Assembly (NCBI GenBank): GCA_032718475.1
Contig: JAUCBJ010008382.1
Span: 28,338 to 92,337 of the forward strand
Direction of reading: 5' to 3'
From: Nemertoderma westbladi
Lineage: Eukaryota; Xenacoelomorpha; Nemertodermatida; Nemertodermatidae
Length of the DNA: 64,000 nt
The notes below the pieces were generated by a model, which saw nothing but the letters and a program-made list of their open reading frames with translations, was not told where the DNA came from and searched no databases. Made by a program: the position numbers and the translations under genes. This document shows positions 61,610 to 64,000 of this stretch, one piece after another; position 1 is the stretch's first letter, and the number at the start of each line of letters is the position of its first letter.

Positions 61610-62833
61610 TGTAAAAGCCTTTGCTGAATTGCCCCGTTATTTTTATTATCTTTTACATTAAAATACTCTGTAGTTGATTTAATAAGTGTAAGAGACCGTA
61701 TTATTGCTGTATCGGTGTTTTTAGAGGATCTAAGACCTATTTCCTCCGTATGTGTACTGTGAAAGGCATATTTTATGATTCTATGGCAATTCGTGACGCA
61801 AAGGGGTGATAGCTACTCTTGAACAGTAGTTACTATGACTACGGTTAACAGCTGACATTCATACGTGTTGATTTCCTTTGTTCTACGGCGTCTCTCAGTT
61901 CAGTCAGCCAATTAGAGCGTTTTTGTGGCTCCTTGTACAGAAAATTTCCGAGAAATGACGCAATGCCTATGTGCAGTGTTTACATTCAGTCCTGAGCCAA
62001 AGAAAGAACGGCTTGGAAGTATTTTGTGCTTTACTGTTTTTAGTCTTACACTAGTAGGTTTAATTATAAAGGGCATATATCCTTTAACTGCGGACTGCTG
62101 ACTGATCATACATCCTGACTGCTGAAACATTGCAAACTCATAACAATCCGTGTTCAGTTGTTGTTTTATACTGCTATTTACTGTCAGTTCTTCATAATAT
62201 GGTTGATGAATTATTATATTTGGAATAACGATAAATAACCCCGAAACCCAATATTCTTGATATACCGAAGGTAAGAGAGAAAGGTTACCAATAACGATTG
62301 TGACTTATGTTAAAGTGGTTTGAAGTGAATCTAATGTTATTTGATAGACCCTACATGAGTCAGCCTGTGTTCCTTTTATATGTGACTAAAATCAGTGAAG
62401 ATTGGCAGATTAGTGTGCAGTATTGTGCAGCATTGTGTATGAGTGAGTCTGTTAAAGAAGCAATTCCTAAAGAATGCGCCATATATGTGAATTATAATTA
62501 AGCCATATCGTTGTGAGTAGTTTAAGTCATAACTCTGTTTATATAGATAAAGCGCCACGTCCTAAAGGAACTGTTAATATTCCCGAAGGTGAATAATATT
62601 GTCAGAGATTATATAATACTGTCAGTCGAATAATACATTAGGCTTACATAGCAATAAAATTAAACCGTCGAACCCAATCTCCCGGGAATCTCCAGCGGGT
62701 GAATGGTCGCGCACGGATTGGTTTCGACTAGTGTAGTGAATCAAATACTTGTCATAGACTAAAAACTGATTTAATATCTAGAAGACATCTTAATTTGGTG
62801 GGTTAAACTGCCAAAAGTCTGAAAGCGCGAACA
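61610..62833 (+). mobile_element. 5' LTR of BEL-like copy D
   Basis: 1,224 bp from TGTAAAAGCCTTTGC to GCGCGAACA, inserted into the gag of copy B right after GGTCCTTC. AATAAA at 62653-62658. Leader sequence follows, so it is a 5' LTR and the element continues to the right of the window. Confidence 0.88.
62653..62658 (+). terminator. Poly(A) signal in LTR D
   Basis: AATAAA, about 180 bp before the LTR end, at the same place as in LTR A. Confidence 0.6.
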
Positions 62834-64000
62834 TTAAAGGATATAGCTTCTTTATTGCAGTAAGCAATAAAGTTGAAAGTACCGGTCAACCGGTACATCT
62901 GTAGGTCAGTAGGCCCAACTGCCAGAACCGGTACCAGTAGGCCTGACTACCTAACCACCCGGACCGGTACCTACAGCAGTACAGGTACAGCAGTATTATT
63001 CGATTTTGATTATTATATACCAGTAGGCCTTAATAATTAATCAGGGACTGCAGCCCTGGTTTTTTATTGAGATTTTTACTTATTTCTGTCAAGTTTTATT
63101 TGTTTGTAGGCCAGTATTGAACAGAAGGCGTGTAAACCTCATCAGATTGTACAGACAATTTGTAGGCTGAGCTGTTGTCTGATTGCTGTTAAGTTTGAAC
63201 GGATTACAGTGTGTGTAGAGCACTTGTCCGATTAAGTACGGTTAGGAAGTAGGGGCAGCCAATGCGGTAAGGTAAACCCCCAACTAAAGAATAAGTCGCA
63301 CTACTGGGTTAGAGCGCATACTCCCTAATCATTTCGGAGTCTGCATGTCCTGTGGTTTATTTAGGCTTGAGAGTAGTCTGCCATCGTTTAGTCTGTACTT
63401 TGTTTGTGTAAGTCTGTACGGGTAGCGTATAATTTTATTTAAATAATTTGTAGGCTGGATAGTTGTCTGGCTGTTATTAGGTCTGAACGGATTGCCGCGT
63501 GTGTAGATCATCTGTCCGATTAAGTACGATTAGGCAGTAGGGGCAGCGAACGCTGTAAGGTAAACCCCCAACTAAAGAATAAGTCGCACTACTGGGTTAG
63601 AGCGCATACTCCCTAATCATTTCGGAGTCTGCATATACCGTAGTTTGTTTAGGCTTGATAGTAGTCTGTCAGTGTTCGGTCTGTATTTTGTTTGAGTAGT
63701 TTGTACGCGTAGCGTAATATTTATTATTCAGAGTTTATGCGATTATTCGCAACATTCATTCCCCAAGTTTATTCCTACAGTAATTGTGTTTGTTATACAT
63801 ACCGCTATAGTTAAATTAACCCCGGTACTACACGGGCTGCTCGGCGTAGGTAAAGACTGGTGATTTTGTGCATCGGTCACTCCAGCAGATGCCGTGGTTC
63901 TTTTAGCTGTTCAAGTATATTTAACTACTGATTATTTGTTGTATAAGTACACGTACCTAATTTAGGGTTTAGTGTACAGTACTTTCCGAAGTAATTATTG
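62834..64000 (+). other. BEL leader of copy D, runs off the window
   Basis: Collinear with the leaders of A and C. Direct repeats start near GAACGG at 63197 and 63485 (period 288). The gag gene of this copy would begin roughly one kilobase past the window end. Confidence 0.85.
62850..62896 (+). promoter_or_regulatory. Leader hairpin and GTACCGGT palindrome (copy D)
   Basis: Stem CTTTATTGC (62850-62858) pairs with GCAATAAAG (62864-62872) around a 5-nt loop. Six bases on is GTACCGGT-CA-ACCGGTAC (62879-62896). Relative to copy C, stem positions 3 and 4 changed together with their partners. Confidence 0.7.

Overview
This is a repeat-dominated stretch of an invertebrate metazoan nuclear genome. 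The evidence is the AT-rich base composition, spliceable exons, LINE and BEL/Pao-type reverse-transcribing elements, MITE-like palindromes, long satellites and an animal organic-anion-transporter (OATP/SLCO) exon. I cannot name the phylum from the sequence. I found no rRNA, tRNA, CRISPR or prokaryotic operon. Almost every coding stretch is a mobile-element gene or a broken host-gene fragment.

Layout. 1-1047: LTR of a BEL-like element (minus strand) cutting into a duplicated OATP 3' exon (1048-1227) with its 3' region, a microsatellite-bearing MITE and a foldback element. 3410-7545: LINE-like element with an R2-type CCHC motif and probable restriction-like endonuclease, its N-terminus carrying about 27 in-frame 10-residue repeats. 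7549-13980: 40-bp satellite containing a 2,154-bp tandem duplication. 14200-22090: three pieces of APE-type LINEs of two related families with (TAG)n tails, arrays of a palindromic 32-bp repeat, and a MITE whose internal (CGT)n tract has grown to about 262 triplets. 22092-23640: longer OATP exon copy with the same MITE. 23957-25100: broken integrase-core gene. 25577-36870: BEL-like copy A. 36871-40871: broken two-gene, CACTA/EnSpm-like unit on the minus strand, cut by the 3' LTR of copy A. 41207-42055: LINE fragment. 42929-45919: 2,991-bp element with perfect 37-bp terminal inverted repeats and a 4-bp flanking duplication. 45940-48490: duplicated 1-kb repeat. 48490-50634: nothing recognised. 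50635-64000: three nested BEL-like copies, C (plus) interrupted by B (minus), which is interrupted by D (plus).

The most interesting system is the BEL-like family. Copies A and B both keep gag, zinc knuckles and a DSGS aspartic protease, and both lost reverse transcriptase at what looks like the same junction, so the deleted form probably spread as a non-autonomous element using enzymes supplied in trans. Both also carry, between the gag region and the 3' LTR, an unrecognised reading frame (ORF3) with a canonical CX2CX4HX4C knuckle (seen in B) and a very basic tail; it has no visible signal peptide or membrane segment, so it is not an obvious envelope gene. Just downstream of the 5' LTR, copies C and D have a short hairpin whose stem shows compensatory base changes, followed by a GTACCGGT-type palindrome, then a roughly 2-kb leader with direct repeats of about 289 bp.
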